Assembly: GCA_002403515.1 (NCBI GenBank)
Contig: DHHZ01000107.1
Coordinates: forward strand, 1 to 33,001
Length of the DNA: 33,001 nucleotides
DNA from: Legionellales bacterium UBA4759
Lineage (GTDB): Bacteria > Pseudomonadota > Gammaproteobacteria > Legionellales > Legionellaceae
Direction: 5' to 3'
This document shows, in pieces, positions 32,992 through 33,001 of the stretch (position 1 is the stretch's first letter; every line of letters starts with the position of its first letter). Made by a program: the position numbers and the translations under genes. Under the pieces are notes generated by a model. That model searched no databases, was not told where the DNA came from, and saw only the letters and a list, made by a program, of their open reading frames with translations.

Positions 32992-33001
32992 TTACGCACT
33001 A

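Noticed and set aside
1..33001. CRISPR array, insertion sequence, tRNA or attachment site
   Set aside because: I found no repeated spacer pattern, transposase-like frame, terminal inverted repeats or cloverleaf-like sequence when reading through the window.

Overview
The window is a compact, AT-rich chromosomal segment of a gammaproteobacterium. HtpG, GlnA, AccA, Fis, CsrA, PcnB, FolK and TilS all have gammaproteobacterial lengths and motifs. A type II secretion operon, a Kdo hydroxylase, an LpxB gene preceded by an oxidoreductase gene and a HemJ-type protoporphyrinogen oxidase point towards the Legionella/Coxiella side of the class, but this placement is inferred from gene content and no marker gene proves it. 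I see no tRNA or rRNA gene, transposase, integrase or CRISPR array, and no gene-free stretch exceeds 300 bases.

Layout. 1-663: a host-attachment family protein and a truncated unknown gene (minus). 754-2827: an oxidoreductase and lpxB (lipid A synthesis, minus). 2928-4931: fis, then three genes for exported proteins (one Cys-rich, one beta-barrel, one small periplasmic; minus). 5086-8491: htpG with a heat-shock-type promoter, and glnA with a near-consensus promoter; each ends in a clear terminator. 8622-10609: a translationally coupled cation-efflux-like protein and Rieske oxygenase. 10785-14282: gspFGIJK (plus), with no gspH, meeting mltA tail to tail. 15656-21199: a Kdo hydroxylase gene followed by two cyanophycin-synthetase-like genes (plus). 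21190-25639: accA, tilS, an ABC exporter and a DUF1854 protein (minus). 25716-27128: a phosphopantetheinyl transferase fused to a biotin-protein ligase. 27152-28474: csrA and a WecA/WbpL-like glycosyl-phosphate transferase. 28703-32849: a methyltransferase, rubredoxin, hemJ, a TerC-family protein, pcnB and folK. 32884-32991: the tail of a broken Cys-rich, lipoprotein-like frame.

Themes. Several genes act on the envelope (lpxB, its oxidoreductase partner, kdoO, the WecA-like enzyme, mltA, the Gsp system, exported proteins). A second group is a cyanophycin-type block: two synthetase-like proteins, DUF1854 and an ABC exporter, a combination I recall being associated in other proteobacteria. The first synthetase-like protein has lost signature residues in both its ATP-grasp and Mur-ligase parts. 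The most unusual object is the single-chain phosphopantetheinyl transferase-biotin ligase, divergent from accA: it would join the two cofactor-attachment steps that activate carrier proteins of fatty acid synthesis.
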